Source: Cherax quadricarinatus (Eukaryota; Arthropoda; Malacostraca; Decapoda; Parastacidae). Taken from it: a stretch of DNA of 64,000 nucleotides. The notes beneath the pieces are model-generated. The model saw only the letters and a program-made list of their open reading frames with translations. It was not told the DNA's origin and ran no database searches. The DNA lies in the NCBI RefSeq assembly GCF_038502225.1, contig NC_091369.1:9612305-9676304 (forward strand), written 5' to 3'. Below are positions 32,260 through 43,890 of this stretch, piece by piece. Within the stretch, counting starts at the first letter, position 1; each line of letters begins with the position of its first letter. The translations under genes and the position numbers were made by a program.

Positions 32260-32367
32260 TTACTGTGAAGAAGTGGAATTTTCAAAGCTGGGAAAGAACA
32301 CATTTTTTGATAGAAGGATCACTGTAAGAAAAGCAGTTAATGTGGAACAACATAATAGCTTACTTAC

Positions 32368-32600
32368 CCGAATCATTTTCTCCGGTTCGTTGGACTTGAA
32401 ATGCATTGTTGATGTTGATGGTGGTGGTCGTCGTGGTGAGGCGACGACAGAAATTAAGTGGCGGCGGCGGTGGCAAAGAAGCAGCGGCTGTGCAGTAAAC
32501 CTCCAAGAGCGGAAGGAAAATCCTGACGATGACACGAGGCAGCACGGAGGTCGGTGCCTCGCGATAACTGTGGCAGGTCCACGCTAGGCAAGGCACCAGT
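32368..32600 (-). CDS. Candidate host first exon (5'UTR plus 13 codons)
   Basis: On the minus strand a GC-rich leader of about 200 nt has no ATG between 32608 and 32406. It reaches ATG at 32406 with A at -3 (CAACAATG). Thirteen codons follow, MHFKSNEPEKMIR, then a perfect consensus donor GTAAGT (plus 32362-32367), giving a phase-0 intron. The leader contains CCG repeats and Thr/Asn-type triplet runs, common in arthropod 5' UTRs. I do not recognise the peptide. The rest of the gene would lie at lower coordinates or beyond the window. GC content, the ATG-free leader and the donor together make this the only plausible host coding exon here, but it is unproven. Confidence 0.35.
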
Positions 32601-34599
32601 TAAGGCACATGTTCACTTCACTTTGGCACACTTACGGGGGAATGAAATAAGGGTAGTTTAAGATAACCTACACTGTGATGTTCTGCCCTCTTGTCCCACA
32701 CCCACACAGTTACCACAACACACTTTTGGCGTCACCTTTTAAGATAAATTAAAATCAACTTCACTGAGCAGGAAACGAACTGTATCCTAAGGAAGACTAA
32801 GGCATAGTGATGCCTCACAGCCAGCCATTGGCCTGGTGGCTGCGTTCCCAGGGCAACCAACCTCGCGTCATTAGTCTTAATTTAGCAGACTTTGGGCTCC
32901 TCCGTCAGGTGAACTTTTAGCCCCTACACGTGGGAGGGGGGGGGCGGTCCTTTTCCAGCAGCACCACCGTCACACCATCTAGTAGTTTCAGGTGGGCGAG
33001 GCGGGCCGTCCGAAGCAGTACCACTACCTAGCCTCCCCAGTGACAACCACACCCACAAAAACCCTAAACAGCTAGAGGTTAACGAAGACGTAAGATGAAA
33101 CTTGTGATGGAGTAACAATCTATTACTCCCAGAGGAGACGAAGCCTCTTAGTAGATGGAGGAACGAGGCTCCACCACTCCTTGCGCTGAATGATCCACAC
33201 AGGTATAATGCTCATGAAATAAAATCCTAGTGGCAAGAGCAGCAGTGGCAGCGGCGAAGTCATGAAGGCTGCCGCGGGTTGAGGAGGCAGGTAGTGTTAA
33301 CCCAGCCAGGCAGCGGCTACGCGTGTACTGAACCCTGCCTGCTAGCACAACACTAACTTTCTAGGGATGCTACCACCCGGTCAAGAAGCATTGCGCCACA
33401 CAGTAGCAGCCCGGAGAGAAGGGGAAGATAAAGAAAGGATTAAAAAGCAATCAAGCAGAGGTACAATTTTCTACGAGAAGGTAATGGATGCTGGGTTCAG
33501 CTTCCGTGTTAAGTTATCCAGGGCGTAAACATGGTTGCGGGAGGATGAGAAGGTAGTCTGGAAGAATGCCAGAAGACTATCAACAATGCCAGCCTCCTTA
33601 ACGTGAAGATCATGGCGCTTCCCAGAGATCAATGAATCATTACACACGACCCTAGTTTTGCTACCAGTTTTGTTATAAATACCACAAGAGGCTTATGGCA
33701 AAGACACCTACGACTATATAAGATGCGCTCACGAACGAACAAACGAGCACACGCGTGCGCGCGCACACAGAAAAATGTGGAAAGGAGTGGGGAAAAAAGG
33801 TAGCGGATAAAGAAAGTGTCTAAAATTTAACACGAGAGAGAGTTCGCTCTCGGCTCCAGTATATACCACTAGACTGATTACCACAACCCCCCCCCCAGAC
33901 ATTATGCTTTTACTTGCTGCATAAGTCACTCAAAGCAATCCCAATGTGGTAGTAATTCCAGCTCTGTTAGAACGAAACCATTTAAGCCCTCATAGCTTCC
34001 AACCCAGTGAAATGCTTGAAACCCAGCCGCATCGCCCTACTGAAGTTTTCTAGCTTCAAGGTGAGAGATTTTATTACCACATGCATGCAAAACAATGATA
34101 GAGAACGATGGGAAACAGCTATATTTTCTCACAATTAAACTATAATACCAAATTGAATAGCTGTACATTCCGGGTGTAATTAACCTCCTTTGAAAATAAT
34201 GAATTAAAACCTCGACCCCAGCCGAACTAAATTTGGCATTTTGACAGTCTTCAACATCTTTGAAATGTCGACAGCCTTGCTGTTACTTACAAGGCAGTGT
34301 TAACAAGCCCTTGTTCTTTTTGAGCAGTTCCAACTTTGTGGAAAGGCAGCTAAGATACTACAGGACGGGCAGCCTGTGGACCTATCTTCCAGGTTCAACT
34401 CGTTTAAAATACTTAGCAAACCTGTTTGACATGTTGCTGCTAATTAGCAGGTGGTTTGGATGAAGAACAATGATAAATACTAAATTTTCACTATCAACAC
34501 TTCAACAAACGAATAAAGCTTAACGTGCATACTCCACCCCTGAAGTCGAATGTTTAGGTCACATCTGCTAAGACTACCCCGGTATCCGTACTGGGTTGT
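32601..34599. other. GC-richer flank, no gene recognised
   Basis: Positions 32820-33420 are GC-richer, with poly-G (near 32935) and CAG/GCA-like triplets (33235-33260). This would be the upstream side of the candidate exon. Poly-C lies at 33886. No ORF is convincing. Confidence 0.4.
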
Positions 34600-35836
34600 A
34601 ATAATAGTTTTTAATAAGGGTATCTCTGAAGTCTTCACGAGGATAGTGAGGCTCAGGTTAGATCATGTAGGAGAGAAGGAGATTATTCCCCCAGTAAAAG
34701 TAGGCCTCAGAGGGGGATGTGTGATATCACCATGGTTGTTCAATATATTTATAGATGGAGTTGTAAGAGAAGTGAATGCTCGAGTGTTGGCAAGAGGTAT
34801 GGGGTTAAAAGATAAAGAATCTAACACAAAGTGGGAGGTGTCACAGCTGCTTTTTGCTGATGACATTGTGCTTTTGGGAGATTCTGAAGAGAAGCTGCAG
34901 AGGTTGGTCGATGAGTTTGGTAGGGTATGCAAAATAAGGAAATTAAAAGTGAATATAGGAAAGAGTAAGGTGATGAGGATAACAAAAAAATAGGTAACGG
35001 AAGATTGGATATTAGATTGGAGGGAGAGAGTATGGAGGAGATGAATGTCTTCAGATATTTGGGAGTGGACGTGTCAGCAGATGGCTCTATAAAAGATGAG
35101 GTAAATCACAGAATTGACGAGAGGAAAGAGGCGAGTGGTGCACTGAGGAGCCTGCGGAGACAAAGAACTTTATCCATGAAGGCAAAGAAGGGAATGTATG
35201 AGTGTATAGTTATACCAACGCTCTTGTATGGTTGTGAATGCTGCAACAAGGAGAAGGCTGGAGGCAGTGGAGATGTCATGTCTGAAAGCAATGTGTGGTG
35301 TGAATATAATGCAGAGAATCCATAGTTTGGAGATTAGGAGGTGGTGTGGGATTACCAAAACTATTATCCAGAGGGTTGAGGAGGGGTTATTGAGATGATT
35401 TGGACATGTAGAGAGGCTGGAACGAAATACAATGACTTCGAGAGTATAAATCTGTAGTGAAAGGACAGTGGGGTAGGGGTCGGCCTAGGAAAGTTTGGAG
35501 GGGGTTAAGGAGGTTTTGTGTGCGAGGGGCTTGGACTTCCAGCAAGCGTGCGTGAGCAAATGTAGACGAATGGTTTTTAGAACTTGACGTGCTGTTGGAG
35601 TGTAAGCAAAGTAACATTTATGAAGGGATTCAGGGAAACCGGCAGGCAGGACTTGATTCCTGGAGATGGGAAGTACGGTGTCGGCACTCTGAAGGAAGTG
35701 TGTTAATGTTGCAGTTTTATAACTGTAGTATAAGCATGTCTCTGGCAAGACAGTGATGAAGTGAATGATGAAAGTTTGTTTTTCGGGTCACCCTGCCTTG
35801 GTGGGAAACGACCGATGTGTCAAAAAAAAAAAAATA
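34600..35836 (+). pseudogene. RTE-like LINE, copy 2, with part of the RT domain
   Basis: This is the longest of the three copies. Frame 1 (to 34993) covers the RT palm: VGLRGGCVISPWLFNIFID, then the catalytic box LLFADDIVLLGDS (both Asp present), then LKVNIGKSKVM. A one-base loss in the A run at 34984-34990 shifts the frame. Frame 2 (35005-35325) continues MNVFRYLGVDVSADG, RRQRTLSMKAKKGMYE, LLYGCE. A 14-base deletion after 35237, relative to the 5222 copy, then breaks the C-terminal domain. The UTR ends in CACCCTGCCTTGGTGGGAAA and an A run. Dead, 5'-truncated. Confidence 0.85.
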
Positions 35837-35939
35837 ATATAAAATACTCTGAAAGATTCAAACACTGCACTTGAGGATGAGGAAGTGTCTCATTTAAGTA
35901 TCTGTGATTACTTTGACAGCCAGTGTCTGTTTTGCCATA

Positions 35940-36065
35940 ATACCCGAGGAATACCTGAAGGAATCAATATCTCCGCAACCCGGTCCTAGAGAAGGCCTCA
36001 TGAAGGATCAAGGCCTGATCAACTAGACTGTTATTACTGGCCATACATGGCTCAGGTGTTAGTAC
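35940..36065 (-). mobile_element. LINE end B, antisense, short
   Basis: The plus strand reads ATACCTGAAGGAATCAA, CGCAACCCGGTCCTAGAG, GGATCAAGGCCTGATCAACT and TGTTATTACTGGCC, matching 8905-9000. Confidence 0.65.
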
Positions 36066-39000
36066 TATCTTAGCATGCTAGGAAGCCTCAAAATTCCATA
36101 TACATCACAGATGAGAGCAAAGAGAGTCATTCACACCTACACTTGCCAACATTTATAAAGCCACCATATAACTAATCATCTACTCGCACCACTAAAGTCA
36201 TATACATTTGTACAACCACCTTCCTCATGAGCTGACACAGTGTATAAACCCCGAAGTGAGCATGAATGTGCGTGGAGATGCAGATGTTGTCATCAGTGTG
36301 GGCGTGGCCATATATGCTGTCATCCTGGCAGAGGCTGGCCACTAATCCTTCTTGGCGTGGGCGGCCACTCCCCTCACCCTCCCCACCCACTCTCATTAAA
36401 ACTGTCTGTGGTTGTTGCTTTTATAAGCTAGGGAGCATTAAGTATGGTAGCCACTTTAATTTGTAAAGTGGTGCCCAGTTTTAAATTCTAATACATCTTT
36501 GTACTACAGTTTCATTAGATTGATTGACGACAAACACTTCCCGCCCTCACACTGTCAAAGTTAAAGAAGCCATCCGCGTACTTTTTTTCGTCTGCAGGTC
36601 ATTTGTGGTGCAGAGCACTGAATTTAGAGATTTATCCATGAAAAAGTCTTTAGCCCCCTTCCTTATTTATTTCTATAAATAACATTTACACTACTTAAAA
36701 TCCTATCTGGGTACTTAATCTGTTCAGACCAACTCTTTCTCACAAACATTTACTCTCAGTTACCCTACCGCATGAGCCGGTACTTCCCCACTGCCCCTGC
36801 TGATGCATCTAATTTTAAAGTACAAAAAACGGTTCACCCCGTCACTTCCTTCTCCCTTAACTCCCATCATTTCCCGGTCTGTGACCTCTGGCAGCAATGA
36901 CTCATCTCATTCAGCTACAACTACCTGTTGACGGCACGCCTGGGAACCATCCAGAGTACCAAACAATATTTGCAGCGACCTTGACAGTGAATGCTGAACG
37001 GCTTAGTTAGCATGAAAGGCTCCGGAACGCTCTATCGTCCAACTTTAGCAGATTGGAGGAATGGCATACCAACACTGACTAAGGTAAGTCCAGCGGTGCC
37101 ACGCCTATGCTGTCTTTTATGTTACTGTTCCTTAATTGTACTTAATATGGGCTAATTTATGTTAAACTTAGAATTAAGAAGACATTTACTCAGAGTAGAG
37201 GTTCAGATCGAGCAGAAAGCAACGAAGTGTAATGTGTGCAAAAACGCTCGTTCAGTTTGGAAAGCAGATTGTCCGGAAACGCCAAAATTAATTGGTTTCC
37301 AACGTAGCAGCCCAAAGACAGGCATTAATATTAACCTTACATTTAATATCTAAAAAATACAGGTACCCCTCATTAATGATCTTATCAGCTGAAGCACAAT
37401 AAAAAACTAATACAAATGCACTCTAAACATAACCAAAAACACCATTCAGTCTTCATAAAATATTAATACCGAGCAAATCTTATGTAGAACCCGCAGCAAG
37501 TACACTCAACCAGTCCTTGTGGTCACAAAGTATTGAAAGTAAAGTTTTGTTTTACCAGTTCAAAGAAACAAATTACAAAAAAAAAATCTTAAGCGGAAAC
37601 CTAATGCGATGGTCTATGGAAACAACAGACTTAAATACAGAACGTTCAAGACGTAGTTGTACGGTCGAGTTGAAATATTCAAGACTTTCCCCCCCGCCTG
37701 AAGCGGTCGACCTTGCAGAAGTACTAGCATCATTTATTTTACAAGAAATACTTCTAAAAAACCAATGTAGTTTTAACCCTCCCAAAACGATTTGACCAGG
37801 AACAAACATACGCAATACTAAGTAAATAGTATATGGCTTTACAATACAACAATGAACATTTCTTGATACAAACTTGAGCGAGGCCTCGACTTGTGAGTCA
37901 AGACATGACATCACCCACGAGCATGGCATGTTGTCTCGACACAATTTCAAACATGTTGTGGCTCGCTCTTAATTTACCTCTCATCAACTCATATTAGCTA
38001 GGTTACTGCAGCTTGTAGGATAAAGCCTATATAACCTGCGTGATGTAGCGGTGGGTAAAATGAAAGTTTTGAGAAGCACTGAATTAAATAAAGTGGCCAC
38101 GACCTCTCTATCTACACAGTCCCTACATTTTGTATCATGCTATTACTAGGTAACTATCATAATTATTACATCGTAGGGCAGGGCTAGATTGCTATGTACC
38201 TAATTTAGTGTAATTCAAAAACTCCAAGCCTCCCTCGATTACCATTTTTCATCACGAGACAAACTGCAGTACATAACCCTCCAACCAAGTGATTCTCTCA
38301 CACCCCAGTTCCTTAATTAACGCCACAACCCCTGCACCCAGCACATGTTTCATCTCTCCCTTTCCCATCTCTGCACACACCACCTTACATTAGCCCTCCT
38401 TGTCTACTCTTACTTCTCTCAAATTTCGCAACATACACAATATTCCATAGCTTGGCATCCATTACAATCCTATTCTCTCCTCGCTCATGCACTCCATCCT
38501 ACCATCCATCACAACCCACCCATACACCAGCTTGGTTTCCTCCAGGAGGTCTTCTTACCAGCACACAATTGCATGAAAGTGAAAATATGATATACACTTT
38601 CCTTAAAGCCCCACCACTGATTCCTTAAGACCATCCACGGAGAGAACGACGCCAAACCTACAAACCCAAATCCATTACTGAAAATCATTAACAATCTTTC
38701 AGATGTTTTTATGTTAAGTAGAACAATTTTACGTTTCGGGGAAAGGGGGGGGGGTAGAGAGAAACAAGGAGAAATGAGTCAAGGAACGGAGAAAGATGAG
38801 GAAATATGAGAAAAGGAAAAACAGAAGGAAGGGGAGGAGGGGAAGGAAGAAGAAGAAAAAAAAAATGAGTGGAGTAAGGTATGCGGTGAGCACCACGAAA
38901 CAGGAAGTGTTTCTACCTCACTCCCAAAATTAAGCCACAATCTAATAGAAGTCCTGGCCTGCACAGACGTCACACCTGAGCAGCCAAACTTACACGGTCG

Positions 39001-39650
39001 GGAAGCTGCTTTTACAAACTGACCTCTAACATTTCCTGAGAGCAAAAATCATGACCCTGCTAAAATGTACGAATCAAATTAGGAGCAACACTGATCTATA
39101 AATGCTTTGAGAGGATGCGTGCACCGTTACTGTAACATCTTCCAGACTCATTCAAGGGACATAAAAGAGCGAATAAGCCAGACAGACATAGCGAGCAAGA
39201 GTAAGAAAAGGATAAGTAAGATAGGGAGCAATGATCATTCTGCAGCTAGAGATGAGATAAATTTCTCTATATGTATAAAATAAAAGGTTGCGAGGATTTT
39301 CACACCTCCACGGGTAAGTGGAATTATAGACAGACTCCCCTCCCCTCCCCTCACCTCCTGCTTTTCAATGAGAATTTGACATGTTACTTCAAACCATTAT
39401 TATCAACCTCTTTCTCGTGTCAGCGCCGTACTGTGATGCTGGCCTAAACAAGACATCAACCAGTAAATCTGGTCCCAGAAAACGGGCAGCGGAGGCGTGG
39501 TTTCCTGGAACCATACTGATGGAAGGAAGTGAAATTTAAATAGCTCAGACCTATGAGATCACGTTGGGCTACTGACAATACTAATTAAACAAACATCTAC
39601 TGTTAACTATCCTACAAAAAAATAAAAAACTACTCGTACAAAAATACCAT
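36066..39650. other. 3.5 kb without a recognised element or gene
   Basis: A donor-like AAG/GTAAGT occurs at 37079-37086, but the short upstream stretch has no supported exon. Positions 38340-38560 are C/T-rich and 38740-38870 purine-rich. Small frames are unrecognised. Confidence 0.4.
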
Positions 39651-39655
39651 CACAC

Positions 39656-39890
39656 ATACCCACAAGTACAAAGGGTTCCAGATTTTCCAATGCTTTGCCT
39701 TCAAATATTAGGACAACTACTATAAGACCCTTAGATGTTTTCAAAAAGGAACTTGATAGATTTTCGAGTCAGTTCCTGTTCCACCGGGTTCACTTCATTG
39801 CTTGCCGCTAGCACAAATAGCCTGACTCATCAGATCAGCAACAGAGGCGCTTGGTTGCTTGGGACAAGCTTTTAAATGAGCCGAGGTAAG
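39656..39890 (+). mobile_element. LINE ORF2 C-terminal fragment, sense
   Basis: The translation gives LDVFKKELDRFSSQF, like the FKKxLD segment of ORF2, then a worn tail with CAGATCAGCAACAG. The UTR is unlike A or B, so this may be a third LINE family. Confidence 0.45.
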
Positions 39891-40010
39891 TAAACAGCTC
39901 TTGTCTTGTAAATCAAGAGGATAGAAATATTCATTCTCAGCTCTTTAATAATTTAAAATATAAGTATAAATAAGAGGAGGACAGAGAAAAGTTTAAAGGG
40001 AAGAGAGAGG

Positions 40011-40040
40011 AAGGAAGGAAGGAAGGAAGGAAGGAAGGAA
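40011..40040. repeat. (GGAA)n microsatellite
   Basis: About seven GGAA units within a purine-rich stretch. Confidence 0.95.
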
Positions 40041-40179
40041 AGACAAGGAGCAATGATTCAGCCCTAATGAAGACAGAAGTGAAACACAGGTCGGCAAGTA
40101 AACAGGAAGAGTAGAGCAGACATTAACTGTGTTCCGTGTTGGATGCCAGGGTTGGGGCAAACAAGATTATAACAACAGC

Positions 40180-40356
40180 TACACGTCCTACCATTAAAGT
40201 TGCCTTCAAGGAGATTGCCTTAATGATGGTGAAGGGCTCTTAGCCAAGAAAGTGCTGTTATTATACCCCCCTTCAGTGGATCAAACCTGATTACTTTCCA
40301 TTCAACAGTCGACGCATGACCCCTATGGGTTTAATGCTTCTTCACTAATAATAATA
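40180..40356 (+). repeat. Family D repeat
   Basis: CTTCAGTGGATCAAACCTG, ATTACTTTCCATTC, GACGCATGACCCCTATGGGT, then TAATAATAATAATA. Confidence 0.65.
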
Positions 40357-40718
40357 ATATATGTACAAGATTTATGGACGCTTGATTTTCAGTATACTAA
40401 ATGCCGTTTCTTCGCTGACAAGACGAGTTGAGTTTCGAGTAGTACTGAATAACCAGACTGATATATCGTACTGTAAAAGTTACTTGCTATGCTTAAGATG
40501 CTACAACAAGTTAAATGACAAAATAAATACGCTGCATTTTCTATTTCCAGTACCAGGATCAATGTCGCCGACTGATAATGAAGGTAAGCTAACGCATTCG
40601 TTATGGCTACCTACTACAGTATTACTGTCCCTCTTCCCTTCCCACCTCATCCATCACAACACCGTCCTACTCTTCCCTTTCCTCACGACCCCTGCCCTCC
40701 CTAACCTATCCCGCACCA

Positions 40719-40721
<3 letters not shown>

Positions 40722-40751
<30 letters not shown>

Positions 40752-40770
40752 TAAGTAATAATAATAATCT
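40722..40770. repeat. (AAT)n microsatellite
   Basis: Interrupted AAT runs that may be the tail of another family D copy. Confidence 0.85.
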
Positions 40771-40887
40771 ATATTTCTACAAGTACATGTACAATGTGTA
40801 CAGGCCTATCTGATATCAATGACATACTACTATAGAGTAAGCCCCTTGTTATGCAGAACATTTCAGGCAAATTAGGTCAATTTTGTC

Positions 40888-41060
40888 CCCAGGATTCCAT
40901 CCACACCAGTCGACTAACACCCAGGTACCTAGTTTACTGATAGGTGAACAGGGACAGCAGGTGTCTTAAGGAAACACGTCCTAATGTTTCCACCCGTACC
41001 GGGAACTTCAGTGTGTGAGGTGAGTGCGCTAGTAATTGAGCTACAGGTAAAATGATACCG
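40888..41060 (-). mobile_element. tRNA-derived SINE, degraded
   Basis: The body CACACCAGTCGACTAACACC (plus) and GAAACACGTCCTAATG match 30160-30250. The tRNA B box is no longer readable (GGTACGGGTGG side only). Confidence 0.65.
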
Positions 41061-41417
41061 CATCTCTCCAGTACCTAGTGAATATTTACGCCACTACCAA
41101 CGCTAACACTTTCAGCAGATTACCACCACCGACCTTCAACAACATCCACCACTTGCACCATTACCAAGACATTATGCCCACACTTGACGCCTCCAGCACT
41201 ACCATAACTATTTAATTTAGCACATTTAGCACCATTGGCAAAACTACCTGGCACTGTCGATACTGTCAACATCACATGACACCAATATTTTTACTGCTAT
41301 CAGTGTATTAATTGGAAAGCGCTTGAACCAGTCGTCATACAAGAGAGTTAAAAAAGTTTCATCCAAGGAAGGGTGAAAGCCCTTTATCAGCATCAAGGCG
41401 CAACTTCCTTGAAGGGG
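41061..41417. other. ACC/CCA-rich spacer
   Basis: Positions 41085-41240 are rich in ACC and CCA triplets without strict period. No gene recognised. Confidence 0.4.
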
Positions 41418-41660
41418 AGAGACCTGGAGAGAGTTCCGGGGGTCAACGCCCCCGCGGCCCGGTCTGTGACCAGGCCTCCTTAGGTCAGTGTCCCAGGATG
41501 CGACCCACACCAGTCGACTAACACCCAGGTACCCATTTTACTGATGGGGAACATAGACAACAGGTGGAAAGAAACACGTCCAATGTTTCTACTCTGGCTG
41601 GGAATCGAACCCAGGCCCTCGCCGTGTGAAGCGAGAGCGTTAACCACCAGGCCACCACTA
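41418..41660 (-). mobile_element. tRNA-derived SINE with LINE B tail, near full length
   Basis: Nearly identical to 30076 across its length but with a more complete tRNA head (GGTGGCCTGGTGGTTAACG on minus). B box GGGTTCGATTCCC is intact. The closeness of the two copies implies recent activity. Confidence 0.9.
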
Positions 41661-41664
41661 GCAC

Positions 41665-41804
41665 CAACACTGGGGTGCCAGGGTACCAGCATTAGGGGTG
41701 TACTAAGTATCGGTACTGGCTAATTTTGACGATATCGGCCGAAAATTATATGTATCGGAAAAAGTTTTGGTATCGTCCCATCCCTAACTTGCACCCCAGT
41801 GTTG
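41665..41804. repeat. 14-bp inverted repeat around an hAT-like MITE
   Basis: CAACACTGGGGTGC (41665-41678) and its exact complement (41791-41804) bracket the small element at 41693-41786. Confidence 0.8.
41693..41786. mobile_element. hAT-like 94-bp MITE
   Basis: Ends are TAGGGGTGTACTAAG and CGTCCCATCCCTA. The interior has repeated GTATCGG/CGATA words. TAGGGRTG termini are characteristic of hAT elements. The 8-bp flanks ACCAGCAT and ACTTGCAC agree at 5 of 8, a possible decayed target duplication. Confidence 0.55.
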
Positions 41805-41939
41805 GGACACCCTCATCCCTAGCTAAACAAGACTCCTTAGTGCTACTTCCAGCTGTTAATTATATCCCTCCTACAATCCTCAAATAACAGTCGGAAAAAA
41901 ATGTTAAACGATGTTTCAGTCCATCCTGTTCCATTACTT

Positions 41940-42025
41940 ACCCAATAATCCACCGTTTGGGCTGGCCATAGACCAGACCGCGGGGGCGCTGACCCTCAGA
42001 ACAACCTCCAGGTAGAATAATGATC
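41940..42025 (+). mobile_element. LINE end B, sense, 3' tip
   Basis: AATCCACCGTTTGGGCTGGC, CAGACCGCGGGGGCGCTGAC, CCTCCAGGTAG. Confidence 0.7.
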
Positions 42026-42224
42026 AAGGACGGAAGCAAACTCTAAAAACTGTCCTCTATTGCTAGTTATTTATTAACTGTTGGAGCCACGGTTTTGTGA
42101 CTCATTATTCATCCCTCCCTCCCTCCATCACATGCAGTCATGGCCAAGTGACAGTCGGAGTAGATACATTTTTTTACAAGTTAAATTGTTATAATACCAC
42201 AGCTCATTTTATAGTCTAATTTTA

Positions 42225-42372
42225 TTTCAGGTATGGCACGTCCTCTTCAAGATGAGACACGGTCAACAGGTGCAAGTAGACTAGCTAATACATGTACATA
42301 TCTCCCTGTCCGGGACTGAACCCGGATCCCGCGATTATGAGTCGAAGTACCACTAATCAACAAGCCACCTGT
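42225..42372 (-). mobile_element. tRNA-Met-like SINE
   Basis: On the minus strand an A-box-like TGGCTTGTTGATTAGTGG is followed by an anticodon loop ACTCATAATC (anticodon CAT) and B box GGGTTCAGTCCC, over about 70 nt. A non-tRNA tail continues to about 42225. The acceptor stem does not close, so this is a SINE or tRNA pseudogene. Confidence 0.6.
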
Positions 42373-43235
42373 TACTGAATTCGTCCCCGAAAATCTAACA
42401 GGCCTTTGCTACAACAAGACACGTTTACTGATATAAGCATTTTAGTTCGGGCGTTACGTCTTCTGTAGGTAAAGACAGCAGCAACAGCTGATCTAGCGGT
42501 CACACACAGTGATGGGATTGACCTGGAGTTGTATGCAAGGCGCAGTGGGTCTGGAGCAAGGCAGTTGACAGTGTGACAATAACATGGCGGATGTGGCAAG
42601 GTAGGCAGGTAGCTCAGAGTCACAAGATCACGAGACATTCACCCACGTGCGTGCATGCGTGCTTCCCCTTCCTCTATACACAACTTGTACCTTCACTACG
42701 CGCACATACTCTTGCATTACCCTCCCTCACACAAATGTTATATATCAAGATTACACACTGAAGAAGCTTAGGGCTTGCCCCCTCATGCTGGTGCCATAAG
42801 TAAAAATTCGGGATAAGAAGTTTAAGATAAGTAACCTTTTTATCAACAGGAATTAAAGAAGCAGATGGACGCTTATGAACATGCTACTCACATCAACAAA
42901 GACAGCGACACAATGTAACATAGGAGGTAACACAAGGAAAGACAGGACTAGCAAAAATAAACCAGAAATAAAGAATTCCTAAGTGAGAGGACGGCGAGTA
43001 AGTGCAAGGCATTAATTAAGAAGAGACAAAATTTATACATACTTTTCAAAAACTGATACGACTGAGGTACAACAGGGCCGGAGTAAACTAAATCAAGTAA
43101 ATTACGGGCATATGAGACTTCTGAGATGGAGAGTTTGACACCCCAGAGACAAATATAGTGAAGACCATAGCACTGGAAGTCAGGCAACTGTTAGAAACCT
43201 AAAAACAAAACGAAAAAAAATTAATTGGTGTATAT
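42373..43235. other. No gene seen
   Basis: Mixed composition. The phrase near 43060-43100 (GTACAACAGGGCCGGAGTAA) may be LINE but is not secure. Confidence 0.4.
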
Positions 43236-43237
43236 GT

Positions 43238-43337
<100 letters not shown>

Positions 43338-43394
43338 CACATACATACACACGAGGCACTGAATTACAGACCGATACCATTAATGTATACTATC

Positions 43395-43890
43395 AGTTGG
43401 AGCCGGGAAAACCAGCACGGATTTAGGATGGGATTTCCGGTCTTATAAAGTAACTAGTATTATATTACAGAGATAAAAAGACAGGACTGGTGAACGGCAA
43501 CTTCCTGGACAGCAAAAGATACTTTCGAATGGTACCTCACCAAAGTTTAATCCATAAACCTTAAAAGCAAGCAGTGGCAAGAAAAATAAAAAAAATAAAG
43601 TATTCCTGATCCCCGCCTGATCCTATGAATCAGGAGTGACTTGAAAGAACTTAGTTACATACGAGGTATCATGATGGTCTACGGCACTCTAGGACTTGAG
43701 GATGACGAGCGAGGTCCCACAAGGACCAATATTGGGACCGCTACTACTCTTTATACCTAGTATAAATGACCTGCTAGAAATTATTGAACCCCCAGATATA
43801 ATAAGATATAGGCAGGTAGTACACCAAAAAATATCTCATACATTTCAGTTTCCTTTGGAGACAGGGGAAAAAGGTGGTATCCTCTAGCGA
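43395..43890 (+). pseudogene. LINE reverse transcriptase fragment
   Basis: Across frames it gives NQHGFRMGFPVL (RT fingers), a worn FDxVPHQSLIHKL at about 43525, and an open frame (43696-43887) with SEVPQGPILGPLLLF then INDLLEII, the RT motif before the catalytic box. The FADD box itself decays at about 43800 (IIRYRQVV). Confidence 0.65.

Noticed and set aside
37040..37090. Exon ending at the AAG/GTAAGT donor
   Set aside because: The only upstream ATG reaches a stop after five codons and the acceptor is weak.
42303..42372. Functional initiator or elongator tRNA-Met
   Set aside because: The anticodon loop and B box are good but the acceptor stem does not pair and a SINE-like tail follows.
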